From contig NZ_VUMM01000003.1 in assembly GCF_009696175.1 (NCBI RefSeq), positions 117,934 to 181,933 of the forward strand: a stretch of DNA of 64,000 nt, written 5' to 3'. Positions 56,575 through 64,000 of the stretch are shown one piece after another. The stretch comes from Floccifex porci. GTDB taxonomy: Bacteria > Bacillota_I > Bacilli_A > Erysipelotrichales > Erysipelotrichaceae. How positions within the stretch are numbered: position 1 is the stretch's first letter; the number at the start of each line of letters is the position of its first letter. The notes below the pieces were generated by a model that worked only from the letters and a program-made list of their open reading frames with translations, was not told the origin of the DNA and did no database searches. The translations under genes were made by a program, and so were the position numbers.

Positions 56575-57340
56575 CTTTACTGTAAACCGGAGAAGAATCC
56601 GCGATGATCTTTTGTGAAACAGGATGAGAAGCAAACATAAATTCCATCATTTTATTTTCATCATATGGATGAATAAAACTTCCCAATGCCTGAAACATCT
56701 TTGGTTCTTCCTGTTCCATATCCACTAAAAGAAGCCAGTGAGACGGTTCATTTTCAATCAGTCTTTCTTTCAGATAAATGGATTTAATAGAAGGTGTCTG
56801 TTTTCCAAAACGAACAATGGATTGTTTAAAATCTTCTCTTTTTAATACATCTCTAACTCTTAACTGTTCATTCACTTTAAATTCTTTTTTCTGAATGGAA
56901 GTATGATGAGCCATTTCTCTAGCCTGTACCTGTTTTAGAAAATTCATATCCAAAGGAATTTTTACATCGGTTGGATCGATAAAGATTCCTTTAATATCAT
57001 TTGAAATATTCTGTATGACTTCCATAAAACGAACCACAGGCAAAACCATTGGTTTAAAGCGATGATTTACATCCCAGTGTTTATAATCATAATAAGAAGT
57101 AAACGCAACAATAAATTGTGAACCATTTTTTGTCTTTAATAAAGCAAACTGAAAATGTGTATTTTTTTCAAACAACATTTGTCCATCTTTATTCATTTTT
57201 GGTTCCACATCCCAGATAGCTGGAATCAGAATACTGGAAGTCTGCAAAGTAGTCCCCATTCGATTGATATTTTCCTGAACTGGATTTTCTTTGTAGTCCC
57301 GTAATACATCTCTTAATTTTTCATTATTAAATTCTGCCAT
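56561..57340 (-). CDS. SseB-family protein
   Basis: 259 residues from ATG 57340. Two modules: an N-terminal SseB domain (about 5-110, with LIPAIWDVEPKM and FQFALLKTKNGSQFIVAFTSYYDYKHWD) and a C-terminal SseB_C domain (about 150-255, SIKSIYLKERLIENEPSHWLLLVDMEQEEPKMFQALGSFIHPY). Family name comes from enhanced serine sensitivity in E. coli; function unclear. It sits between tldE and cca, overlapping both neighbours or touching them. Confidence 0.78.
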   Translation of the reverse strand: MAEFNNEKLRDVLRDYKENPVQENINRMGTTLQTSSILIPAIWDVEPKMNKDGQMLFEKNTHFQFALLKTKNGSQFIVAFTSYYDYKHWDVNHRFKPMVLPVVRFMEVIQNISNDIKGIFIDPTDVKIPLDMNFLKQVQAREMAHHTSIQKKEFKVNEQLRVRDVLKREDFKQSIVRFGKQTPSIKSIYLKERLIENEPSHWLLLVDMEQEEPKMFQALGSFIHPYDENKMMEFMFASHPVSQKIIADSSPVYSKDEVA

Positions 57341-57341
57341 A

Positions 57342-58667
57342 TTATTCTCCACTAATTGAACATTCTTTAAAATATATACTTGGACTGGCTATAGTACGAT
57401 AAGACCAATCCAGATCGTTTCCAACACAGATGACCTGATTCATCAGATCCATAAAATTTCCAGCTACTGTAATCAGAGATATACTTCTATCTCTTTTTCC
57501 ATTCACAACCAGATATCCACTGGCCTGTAAGCTGAAATTGGTACTGACAAAATCAATGCCACTGTGCAGTCCCGCTAATTCTTCAATCACAATTCCATCT
57601 TTCATTTCCTGAATCATAGAATCTAAAGAAAGATGTCCGGGTTTGATGCAGCAATTCATAGGCTGTACACTGACAGGGGATGCATATCCAGACTTAAATC
57701 CATTTCCAGTACTTTCTGTATGTAAACGACTGGCGGATTTTGTGCTCTGTAAAGCCACTCTATAGATTCCTTTTTCAACCAGCTTCTTTTTTCTGGTTGG
57801 ACATCCTTCATCATCAAAACAGCAGATGGTTAAGGATTCTAAATTTTTAGGATCATCAACAATTGTGATCAAATCCGAAAAGATTTTCTGGTTTTCTTTT
57901 CCTTTTAGACACGATATTCCTTTATAGATCAAATCTCCACTGAACAATCCCATAAAACTTGAAAATAAAGAAGTCATCGCATTTTTTTCAAAAATTACTT
58001 TCATTTTCTGAGACGGATAGGAAGTGGAATTTAATTTTAATATTGATTTATGAATTAATTTTGAAAGAAATTCATCTCTATTAAATAGATTTAAATCTTC
58101 TACAATTTCAATCTCATTATGTGTTTTAACTTCATCTTTTTCTTTGACTACCACAGACATAGCTAAATACTGAAGCTGATTGTGATCGGTTACATTCATA
58201 TCATGGGAATTGAAAATGCTTCTTGTGCTCTTGGATTCATTCCAGGATATATGAGATACCTGAATCACTCTTCCATCCATTTTATATGCCTGTTTTTCCA
58301 AATACTGTATTGTATCATAAACTAAGTCCATTGAAGGCTGAACCCAGTTTATATCTTTATGGATCCATTCTATCGGTTCTGGTTTTCGAAGATGATCTTT
58401 TTCTTTTGGACAGATATACTCAATTGAATCCATTAATTGGGAAATGACACGTTCACACTGATCATCACAGACCTGTTCTAAAGCCATAGAACCCATTTTT
58501 CCATCAATGGTTCCACGAATGGATGTTCCTGTAATATGGCTGGTTTCAAATCCATCCATTTTCCCATCAAACCAGGATATCCCTTTTTCAAAACTTTCAT
58601 CCTGATAAATCTCGAATTCATCCAAACCCATTCCAAGAGCACACTGTATCCATTTTTCTTTATTCAT
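57342..58667 (-). CDS. tldE: TldE/PmbA-type metalloprotease subunit
   Basis: 441 residues. The TldD/PmbA fold without the zinc motif; HLSLDSMIQEMKDGIVIEELAGLHSGIDFVSTNFSLQASGYLVVNGKRDRSISLITVAGNFMDLM is the conserved C-terminal part. It partners with TldD, whose gene overlaps by 8 bp upstream. Together they degrade or mature unstructured peptides, including some RiPPs in other species; no RiPP precursor is seen nearby. Confidence 0.9.
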   Translation of the reverse strand: MNKEKWIQCALGMGLDEFEIYQDESFEKGISWFDGKMDGFETSHITGTSIRGTIDGKMGSMALEQVCDDQCERVISQLMDSIEYICPKEKDHLRKPEPIEWIHKDINWVQPSMDLVYDTIQYLEKQAYKMDGRVIQVSHISWNESKSTRSIFNSHDMNVTDHNQLQYLAMSVVVKEKDEVKTHNEIEIVEDLNLFNRDEFLSKLIHKSILKLNSTSYPSQKMKVIFEKNAMTSLFSSFMGLFSGDLIYKGISCLKGKENQKIFSDLITIVDDPKNLESLTICCFDDEGCPTRKKKLVEKGIYRVALQSTKSASRLHTESTGNGFKSGYASPVSVQPMNCCIKPGHLSLDSMIQEMKDGIVIEELAGLHSGIDFVSTNFSLQASGYLVVNGKRDRSISLITVAGNFMDLMNQVICVGNDLDWSYRTIASPSIYFKECSISGE

Positions 58668-60048
58668 GGCTGGTTCCTCCTACAGTAATTGATGAAACAC
58701 GAATGGCAGGCTGTCCAACATCGGTCGGAATGCTTCCGGAACTGGCTCCACACATTCCCTGTGCCCGTTTACAATCTTTACCAACCCGATCGATATTCAT
58801 TAATATTTTATCTCCACTGCCAATTAAAGTGGCTCCTTTTACTGGATAAGAAATCTTTCCATTTTCAATTAAGTACCCTTCATTGACCGCAAAATTAAAT
58901 TCTCCTGTCTGTGGATTTACACTTCCTCCACCCATTTTCTTTGCGTATAAACCTCTGGAAATACCTTCAAACATTTCATCAAAATCATCTTCTCCAGCCT
59001 GAATAAACGTATTGCTCATTCTGGAAGTGGGTTCATATTTATATGATTGTCTTCGAGAAGATCCAGTGGAATTCATATGCATTCGTCTTCCATTTAAACG
59101 ATCCACCATATACGATTTTAAGATTCCTTTTTCAATTAAAACTCGTCTCTGCTGTAAATTTCCTTCATCATCTACATTGGAAGACCCCCAGGCATTTGAA
59201 ATGGTTCCATCATCGATTGCTGTGACTTTTTCACTGGCAATCTGACATCCCAGCTTACCTGTAAAAATACTTTGATTTTTAGACACTGCACTGGATTCCA
59301 GTGCATGTCCACACGCTTCATGAAAAATAACGCCTCCAAAGCCATTGTCAATGATGACTGGCATTTTTCCAGAAGGACAATCTTTTGCCTCTAAATTCAC
59401 GATTGCCACTCGAGAAGCTTCGCTGGCTGCCTTCTGAATCAATTCATCACTAAAATATTCCAGTCCCATACTGGCACCTGGTCCTTCAAAGCCAGACTGC
59501 ATCTGATCTTTATCTTTGGCATAACTGGAAATAGGCATTCGCGTACGGATCCGTACATCCTTTACCCACTTTCCTTCAGTATTAGATATCTGAACATTCT
59601 GACAGACACTTAATAGATTGGTCTGTACTTTAAAAATACGAGAATCATAATGTTTCGCAATACGATATGCTTTTTTTAATAAATCAATTTTATCTTTCAG
59701 ATCTGCCTCTATTGGATGAATTAAAACAGGATGTTTATTTTCAATGATTTCCTCATTTAACTGTATTGGAATCTGTTTTTCAATGTTACCAAAAGCTTCT
59801 TTTAAAGAAGAAACAAAAGCCAGTAATGACTCCATTTCCAAATCATTTGTATATCCATAAACCGTTTGACAATCTTTATAAATCCGTACTCCGATTCCAC
59901 TTCGATTGTTCTGATTGATCTCTTCAACCAATCCATTCAGCATCTGAATGGATTGAGAAGTGGTATCTTCTTCAAAGATTTCCGCAAAATCAGCATCGGA
60001 ATCCAAACATTTTGATAATAAAGTTTCCAATTGTTCTTTATTTAACAT
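58660..60048 (-). CDS. tldD: TldD-type zinc metalloprotease
   Basis: 462 residues. GGVIFHEACGHALESSAV (about 236-253) is the zinc HExxxH motif; the third Cys ligand lies near the C-terminus (KRAQGMCGASSG). TGEFNFAVNEGYLIENGKISYPVKGATLIGSG is conserved. Forms a heterodimer with TldE. First gene of a long minus-strand run through sseB, cca, rmuC, macro, mnmM and the cupin, all with overlaps or gaps of a few bp, so one operon is likely. Confidence 0.93.
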   Translation of the reverse strand: MLNKEQLETLLSKCLDSDADFAEIFEEDTTSQSIQMLNGLVEEINQNNRSGIGVRIYKDCQTVYGYTNDLEMESLLAFVSSLKEAFGNIEKQIPIQLNEEIIENKHPVLIHPIEADLKDKIDLLKKAYRIAKHYDSRIFKVQTNLLSVCQNVQISNTEGKWVKDVRIRTRMPISSYAKDKDQMQSGFEGPGASMGLEYFSDELIQKAASEASRVAIVNLEAKDCPSGKMPVIIDNGFGGVIFHEACGHALESSAVSKNQSIFTGKLGCQIASEKVTAIDDGTISNAWGSSNVDDEGNLQQRRVLIEKGILKSYMVDRLNGRRMHMNSTGSSRRQSYKYEPTSRMSNTFIQAGEDDFDEMFEGISRGLYAKKMGGGSVNPQTGEFNFAVNEGYLIENGKISYPVKGATLIGSGDKILMNIDRVGKDCKRAQGMCGASSGSIPTDVGQPAIRVSSITVGGTSHE

Positions 60049-60078
60049 ATTTACTCTCCATTCCCAAATATTATACTA

Positions 60079-60105
60079 CAAAAAAACCATCTTATTCAGA
60101 TGGTT
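60079..60105 (-). terminator. Terminator of nanE
   Basis: On the minus strand AACCATCT, loop, AGATGGTT, T6; between nanE and tldD. Confidence 0.8.
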
Positions 60106-60110
60106 AATTT

Positions 60111-60800
60111 TTATTTATTTTCAATGGCATCCACAAAACGTCTTGTGATTACCTGAGGACGAGTGATGATTGAACCAACTACACAGCTGTAGCATCCTAA
60201 ATCCAGTACTCTTCTTACCTTTTCAGGTGTATCGATGTTTCCTTCAGCAATGACTCTATGTTTACATACAGCCAACAGATCACGGATGATCTTGAAATCA
60301 TCGTTTTCAATTTTCATGCCTTTTGACTGTTCTGTATATCCAACCAGTGTCGTTCCAATGAAATCAAATCCCAATTCATCGGCATGAACCATTTCTTCAG
60401 GAGTTGCACAGTCTGCCATCAGAAGCTGATCTGGATATTTTGCCTTAATATCTTTAAAGAATTCATCGATGTATTTTCCATCTGGATGTTCACGGCAAGT
60501 CGCATCCACTGCGATAATGTCTGGTTTGATTTCCATCAAAGCATCCACTTCTTTCATAGTTGGTGTGATATAAACCGGGCTGTCTCCATATACTTCTTTA
60601 ATAATTCCAATAACCGGCAGATCCACATTCTTTTTAATTTCAACAATATCCGCAACTGTATTGGCACGTATTCCTTTGGCTCCTCCCTGTAAAGCAGCCA
60701 ATGCCATTCTTCCCATAATGAAAGATGAATGAAGTGGTTCATCTGGCAAAGCCTGACAAGATACAATTAAATTCCCTTTTACTTGATCTAAATTACTCAT
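60111..60800 (-). CDS. nanE: N-acetylmannosamine-6-phosphate 2-epimerase
   Basis: 229 residues, TIM barrel of the NanE family. LIVSCQALPDEPLHSS at the start, GAKGIRANTVADI, LPVIGIIKEVYGDSPVYITPT and IIAVDATCREHPDG carry the substrate and catalytic residues (Lys and Asp). It converts ManNAc-6P to GlcNAc-6P in sialic acid and ManNAc use. No other nan genes are adjacent, so it stands alone here. Divergent from the GntR operon. Confidence 0.93.
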   Translation of the reverse strand: MSNLDQVKGNLIVSCQALPDEPLHSSFIMGRMALAALQGGAKGIRANTVADIVEIKKNVDLPVIGIIKEVYGDSPVYITPTMKEVDALMEIKPDIIAVDATCREHPDGKYIDEFFKDIKAKYPDQLLMADCATPEEMVHADELGFDFIGTTLVGYTEQSKGMKIENDDFKIIRDLLAVCKHRVIAEGNIDTPEKVRRVLDLGCYSCVVGSIITRPQVITRRFVDAIENK

Positions 60801-60861
60801 AGTAAGTTCCTCCTTGTTTTATTCTATCACCTTTTTTATAAAAGTTATAACTATTTTTATA

Positions 60862-60890
60862 TTGCAATGTGTTATATACTGTTATATACT
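60862..60890 (+). promoter_or_regulatory. Promoter with repeat operator for the GntR-ABC operon
   Basis: TTGCAA (60862-60867), 17 bp, TATACT (60885-60890). Two tandem copies of GTTATATACT (60871-60880, 60881-60890) overlap the -10 and spacer, a natural site for autorepression by the GntR protein. Confidence 0.7.
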
Positions 60891-60908
60891 GTTTACAGGA
60901 GAACTCTT

Positions 60909-61280
60909 ATGAAGATTATAATCAATCATTCGTCTATGGTTCCTATTTATGAACAGATAGTCAACCAGATCAGAAATCAAATTGTGAATCATGAATTAAA
61001 AGAAAACGATCCTCTTCCATCGGTACGATCTTTAGCCAATCAGTTAAAAATCAGTGCCCTTACCGTTAAAAAAGCATATGACTTTTTAGAACAGGAATGT
61101 TTTATTCAGACCATTCATGGAAAAGGAAGTTTTGTGAAATGTATAAATCCTTCTTTACTGGAAGAAGAAATTCGAAAAAACATTCAAATGGAATTAGAAA
61201 CCACTCTTTTAAAAGCTTTACAGAATGGATTAACAAAAGAAGAAATAAAAGAACTTATATCAATATTACTGGAGGAATAA
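60909..61280 (+). CDS. GntR-family regulator, YtrA type
   Basis: 123 residues from ATG 60909 (AGGAG upstream). SSMVPIYEQIVNQIRNQIVNHELKENDPLPSVRSLANQLKISALTVKKAYDFLEQECFIQTIHGKGSFV is the winged helix, followed only by a short helical tail, typical of the YtrA subfamily. It presumably represses its own ABC transporter operon through the GTTATATACT repeats. One bp separates it from the ATPase gene. Confidence 0.9.
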   Translation: MKIIINHSSMVPIYEQIVNQIRNQIVNHELKENDPLPSVRSLANQLKISALTVKKAYDFLEQECFIQTIHGKGSFVKCINPSLLEEEIRKNIQMELETTLLKALQNGLTKEEIKELISILLEE

Positions 61281-61281
61281 C

Positions 61282-62133
61282 ATGATAAAGATTAATCAGC
61301 TAAAAAAAAGCTATCCTGGTTTTGATTTAAATGTATCTATGAATATAAAAAAAGGTTTGGTTACAGGACTGATTGGAAAAAATGGTTCAGGTAAAAGTAC
61401 CATTTATAAATCTATACTGGATTTAATTCAGATCGATGATGGATCCATTACAATATTAAATAAAGATAAAGATGATCTATCCATTGAAGATAAAAATAAG
61501 ATTGGTATTGTTCTATCGGATTCTTTTTACAGTTCTTATTTAACCATTAAAGATTTAAAGAAAATCTTAAAAGCGTCTTATTTATCTTTTGATGATTCTT
61601 ATTTCACATCAAAAGTCAATCTGTATCAGCTTCCATGGGATAAACAGATTCGAAGTTTTTCATTTGGAATGAAATCCAAATTAAAAATTATATGTGCTTT
61701 ATCTCACAATGCACAGCTTTTATTACTGGATGAACCAACATTAGGATTAGATGTCATTGCTCGAGATGAAATACTGGATCTGTTAAGAGAATTTATGGAA
61801 AAAGATGAAAATCATACGATACTGATCAGTTCTCATATATCCAATGATTTAGAACATTTATGTGATTATGTATATATGATCGATGATGGAAATATTTTAT
61901 TAGAAGAAGAAATGGATGCACTGTTAAGCTGTTATGGAATTTTAAAAGTAGATAATAAACAGATGAAGGAAATGGATCTTTCTTATATCTTAAGGAAGAA
62001 AAAAGAAGTGTTTGGATATACGTTATTAACAAACCAGAAACAGTTTTATCTAGAAAATTATCCAGATATTGTGATTGAAAACAATAACATTGATGAATTC
62101 ATCTATATGATGATCAAAGGAGTAAAAGTATGA
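61282..62133 (+). CDS. ABC transporter ATP-binding protein
   Basis: 283 residues. Walker A GLIGKNGSGKSTIYKS (about 31-46), signature FSFGMKSKLKI (degenerate, no LSGG), Walker B LLLLDEPTLGLD, H-loop ISSHI. The export type that pairs with ABC-2 permeases under GntR control (as in Ytr or Pmt systems); cargo such as an antimicrobial peptide or toxin is possible but unproven. It overlaps the permease gene by 4 bp. Confidence 0.9.
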   Translation: MIKINQLKKSYPGFDLNVSMNIKKGLVTGLIGKNGSGKSTIYKSILDLIQIDDGSITILNKDKDDLSIEDKNKIGIVLSDSFYSSYLTIKDLKKILKASYLSFDDSYFTSKVNLYQLPWDKQIRSFSFGMKSKLKIICALSHNAQLLLLDEPTLGLDVIARDEILDLLREFMEKDENHTILISSHISNDLEHLCDYVYMIDDGNILLEEEMDALLSCYGILKVDNKQMKEMDLSYILRKKKEVFGYTLLTNQKQFYLENYPDIVIENNNIDEFIYMMIKGVKV

Positions 62134-62720
62134 AAGGTTTAATCATCAAAGATTTCTGTATTATGTCCCTACAGAAACGATTTGTCTTATTAATGCTGAT
62201 TGCAGGTGTATTCTTATATAAGATTTCTCCATATACTGCAATCTTATATATGAGTTTTATATTTGCATCTATTGCCATTGGTACCATCAGTTACGATCAG
62301 TATGAAAATGGAATGTTGTATTTATTATCCACTCCAGTAAAAAAGAAAGAGTACGTAATTGAAAAATTTATAGTCAGTCTGATTATGACTGTTATTGGAT
62401 GGACAGTTTCCTTTCTGATCTGTTTGATAATGATGATAATTCAGAATGAATTCAGTATAGAATTTCTGATCATATCTATTACAATGCTTCCGATTGCTTA
62501 TATGGTTTCCAGTTTACAGATTCCTATTAAATTAAAATTTGAAGCAGAAAAAAGTAAAATTGCGACTATGATCACAACAATCTTTCTGGTTTCTTTATTT
62601 ACCGTCATTCCTTTGATCAATATGAATATAAGCATTGTATTCTTAGGTATTCTTATGATGGTTCTAATTGTTCTGTTTTATCGAATCAGTATTCAAATCA
62701 TATCAAAGAAAGAATATTAA
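62130..62720 (+). CDS. ABC-2 type transporter permease
   Basis: 196 residues with about six hydrophobic helices (for example LLMLIAGVFLYKISPYTAILYMSFIFASIAIGTI and IMTVIGWTVSFLICLIMMIIQNEFSI). KGLIIKDFCIM at the N-terminus and YEQYENGMLYLLSTPVKKKEYVIEKFI-like loop DQYENGMLYLLSTPVKK are typical of this small permease group. It forms the membrane part of the exporter with the ATPase upstream. Confidence 0.85.
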   Translation: MKGLIIKDFCIMSLQKRFVLLMLIAGVFLYKISPYTAILYMSFIFASIAIGTISYDQYENGMLYLLSTPVKKKEYVIEKFIVSLIMTVIGWTVSFLICLIMMIIQNEFSIEFLIISITMLPIAYMVSSLQIPIKLKFEAEKSKIATMITTIFLVSLFTVIPLINMNISIVFLGILMMVLIVLFYRISIQIISKKEY

Positions 62721-62793
62721 AGAATGGTTTTTACAATTGGTGTATGATATAATGACTTAGGAAGAAAAAATAAAAAAAATTTATATTTTCTTC

Positions 62794-62822
62794 TTGCAAA
62801 TGATGATACTGCGTGTTATATT
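62794..62822 (+). promoter_or_regulatory. Promoter of the tRNA cluster
   Basis: TTGCAA (62794-62799), 17 bp, TATATT (62817-62822), 19 bp before the first tRNA. The preceding 62761-62793 holds GAAGAAAA / TTTTCTTC, a weak hairpin that may end the ABC operon. Confidence 0.7.
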
Positions 62823-62841
62823 ATTTAGGCACTAATTGTTT

Positions 62842-62918
62842 GCGCCCTTAGCTCAACTGGATAGAGCGTTTGACTACGGATCAAAAGGTTGTGGGTTCGA
62901 TTCCTGCAGGGCGCGCCA
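62842..62918 (+). tRNA. tRNA-Arg (ACG)
   Basis: Acceptor GCGCCCT / AGGGCGC, anticodon loop GACTACGGATC with ACG, T-loop GGTTCGATTCC, and encoded CCA. A34 is presumably deaminated to inosine to read CGN. Confidence 0.95.
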
Positions 62919-62922
62919 TCAT

Positions 62923-62999
62923 CGGGATGTAGCACAGCTTGGTAGTGCACTTGATTTGGGATCAAGGGGTCACAGGTTCAAATCCTGCCATCCCGACCA
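62923..62999 (+). tRNA. tRNA-Pro (TGG)
   Basis: Acceptor CGGGATG / CATCCCG, anticodon TGG in TTGATTTGGGATCAA, T-loop GGTTCAAATCC, encoded CCA. Four bp after tRNA-Arg. Confidence 0.95.
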
Positions 63000-63002
63000 T
63001 TT

Positions 63003-63079
63003 GGCTGGGTAGCTTAGTTGGCTAGAGCATCCGGTTCATACCCGGAAGGTCGTGAGTTCGAGTCTCACTCCAGCCACCA
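63003..63079 (+). tRNA. tRNA-Met (CAT), elongator
   Basis: Acceptor GGCTGGG / TCCAGCC (one G-T pair), anticodon CAT in CGGTTCATACCCG, T-loop GAGTTCGAGTCTC, encoded CCA. The first pair is normal (G-C), so it is not the initiator. Confidence 0.9.
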
Positions 63080-63088
63080 ACCTTGTTT

Positions 63089-63165
63089 GGACCCTTAGCG
63101 CAGTTGGTCAGAGCAGTCGGCTCATAACCGATCGGTCGCAGGTTCGAGTCCTGCAGGGTCCACCA
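63089..63165 (+). tRNA. tRNA-Ile2 (CAT, lysidine type)
   Basis: Acceptor GGACCCT / AGGGTCC, anticodon CAT in CGGCTCATAACCG, encoded CCA. The GGACC acceptor and CGGCTCATAACCG stem match Firmicutes tRNA-Ile2, whose C34 is changed to lysidine by TilS to read AUA. It could be misread as another Met tRNA. Confidence 0.8.
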
Positions 63166-63176
63166 CAATTTTATAT

Positions 63177-63267
63177 GGAGAAGTACCCAAGTGGCTGAAG
63201 GGTCCGGTCTTGAAAACCGGTAGGTCGTGCAAGCGGCGCCTGGGTTCGAATCCCAGCTTCTCCGCCA
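63177..63267 (+). tRNA. tRNA-Ser (TGA)
   Basis: 91 nt with the long variable arm of class II tRNAs (AGGTCGTGCAAGCGGCGCC), acceptor GGAGAAG / CTTCTCC, anticodon TGA in GGTCTTGAAAACC, encoded CCA. Confidence 0.95.
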
Positions 63268-63277
63268 TCTTTCATAT

Positions 63278-63354
<77 letters not shown>

Positions 63355-63360
63355 TTAGTT

Positions 63361-63436
<76 letters not shown>

Positions 63437-63449
63437 TTTGTCAGAGATT

Positions 63450-63478
63450 GCCTTTAGGGAAACCTAAGGGCTTTTTTT
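63450..63478 (+). terminator. Terminator of the tRNA cluster
   Basis: GCCTTTAGG, GAAA tetraloop, CCTAAGGGC, T7; 13 bp after tRNA-Phe. Confidence 0.9.
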
Positions 63479-63484
63479 GTATAT

Positions 63485-63508
63485 AAAAAAAAGGAGTTTT
63501 CACTCCTT
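63485..63508 (-). terminator. Terminator of the 50-residue protein gene
   Basis: On the minus strand AAGGAGT, GAAA, ACTCCTT, then T6; overlaps the stop codon. Confidence 0.8.
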
Positions 63509-63659
63509 ATCGTACCGGACACATCCAGTATAAGCTTTCCGCTATACGCACCTTGTTTCCATTTAACAATAGTTTTTTCTGATATTCCCCTGCCAATGTA
63601 TTTACAGCTGACCAGAATGTTCTTTCCCCCGTTAATTTTCCATTGATAAAATATTCCAT
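63507..63659 (-). CDS. 50-residue protein of unknown function
   Basis: ATG 63659 (MEYFINGKLTGER) is chosen because GAGGTG precedes it; upstream in-frame starts have no ribosome site. It has its own terminator. The sequence (FWSAVNTLAGEYQKKLLLNGNKVRIAESLYWMCPVR) is soluble and mixed, with no family I recognise. Its position between a tRNA cluster and an IS could mark an element remnant. Confidence 0.55.
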   Translation of the reverse strand: MEYFINGKLTGERTFWSAVNTLAGEYQKKLLLNGNKVRIAESLYWMCPVR

Positions 63660-63883
63660 ATGATTCACCTCGATATCAAATATTAAACCAAATAAAATTG
63701 AAAACAAGACTTGAATTTCAACTGTTTTTATTGTTTTAGTATTTGTGAAATCATTTGTTTTAATAAGTGTGAACACCTATTTTTGTCAATAAAAAAAAGG
63801 ATTTTCTTCTGATATAATCCCACTGAAGTAGACACACGAAATAATTAAAATTATCCCATTGATGTGAAACTACAATGATATGT

Positions 63884-63919
63884 ACCCTCCAAACTGGACA
63901 ATAAGCCAGTAAGGAGGGT
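63884..63919 (+). promoter_or_regulatory. Hairpin sequestering the OrfA ribosome site
   Basis: ACCCTCC (63884-63890) pairs with GGAGGGT (63913-63919), and ACTGG with CCAGT inside. The second arm is the Shine-Dalgarno AAGGAGGG 7 bp before the ATG; T5 follows. It could block translation of read-through transcripts or act as a terminator. Confidence 0.7.
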
Positions 63920-63925
63920 TTTTAT

Positions 63926-64000
63926 ATGAAGTATACATGGCAGTTTAAACTTGAATGTGTAAAGAATTATAAGAAAGGCATTACTACACCTGTACCTGAA
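63926..64000 (+). CDS. IS3 transposase OrfA, partial
   Basis: 25 residues, MKYTWQFKLECVKNYKKG..., the start of an IS3-type OrfA helix-turn-helix (Y/F-x-x-x-FKxExVxxYxxG). AAGGAGGG precedes the ATG but is buried in a hairpin. Truncated by the window edge. Confidence 0.75.
   Translation, partial: MKYTWQFKLECVKNYKKGITTPVPE

Larger units (their letters stand above)
63824..64000 (+). mobile_element. Left end of an IS3-family element
   Basis: Begins TGAAGTAGACACACGAAATA; the same end in inverted and slightly diverged form closes the remnant at 37651-37660. About 100 bp of leader precedes the OrfA start; the rest is beyond the window. Confidence 0.7.

Overview
The window is a mosaic. From about 14,545 to the end it is one coherent low-GC Firmicutes chromosome segment. 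AT-rich codon use, many TTA/AGA/AAA codons, canonical AGGAGG ribosome binding sites, IS3 and IS200 remnants and the gene content (two Na/Pi symporters, orphan cytidylate-kinase-like proteins, a TldD/TldE pair) suggest a gut Erysipelotrichia-type bacterium. This assignment is inference from gene style, not a database result. The first 4.4 kb (AMP-binding acyl-CoA synthetase, large XRE regulator, glycogen synthase with a Lys/Glu/Pro-rich N-terminus) is visibly richer in C/G-ending codons and looks Lachnospiraceae-like. It stops abruptly inside glgA at a transposon end.

Between these lies about 10 kb of stacked mobile DNA. (1) 4429-7761 is a Tn7/Mu-type transposon bounded by 21-bp inverted repeats (19/21 identical). 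It carries a D155-D218-E254 transposase, a TnsC/TniB-like ATPase, a small unknown protein and a zinc-finger protein of the DUF6431 type, with no target duplication at its flanks. (2) 7762 to about 11,450 is a GC-rich fragment of a Tn4451-like mobilizable transposon: a RepA-like protein, a MobV relaxase, TnpW and a large serine recombinase, with striking structured DNA/RNA in the intergenic regions. (3) About 11,460-14,545 is the integrase end of an integrative element next to the 3' end of guaA. It has a short ORF, an unexplained 440-nt structured intergenic region, a solitary PemK/MazF toxin, an excisionase-like protein, a tyrosine integrase and a MobC-like ribbon-helix-helix protein, followed by arm-site-like repeats and att-like repeats.

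The chromosome then runs as follows. guaA is followed by a phosphate island (two NptA-type symporters, PhoPR, PstSCAB-PhoU, a 52-aa membrane protein) with 11-bp-spaced TTTACA Pho-box arrays. Next come an ion transporter, cytidylate-kinase-like proteins, the t6A/ribosome modification cluster tsaE-tsaB-rimI-tsaD with rarA, a decayed IS200, a methyltransferase and pyrE with its own promoter and attenuator. YitT, an M18 aminopeptidase, an IS3 remnant and a MarR regulator lead to the complete UMP operon pyrB-pyrC-carA-carB-pyrK-pyrD-pyrF. Divergent from it are CBS-domain genes and a DUF885 lipoprotein.

The last part holds a HAD phosphatase, an alcohol dehydrogenase and a compact RNA/protein maintenance operon (tldD, tldE, sseB, cca, rmuC, macro domain, mnmM, cupin isomerase). 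It ends with nanE, a GntR-ABC exporter operon, a seven-gene tRNA cluster (Arg, Pro, Met, Ile2, Ser, fMet, Phe), a small unknown protein and the left end of an intact-looking IS3 element whose start codon lies behind an SD-sequestering hairpin.
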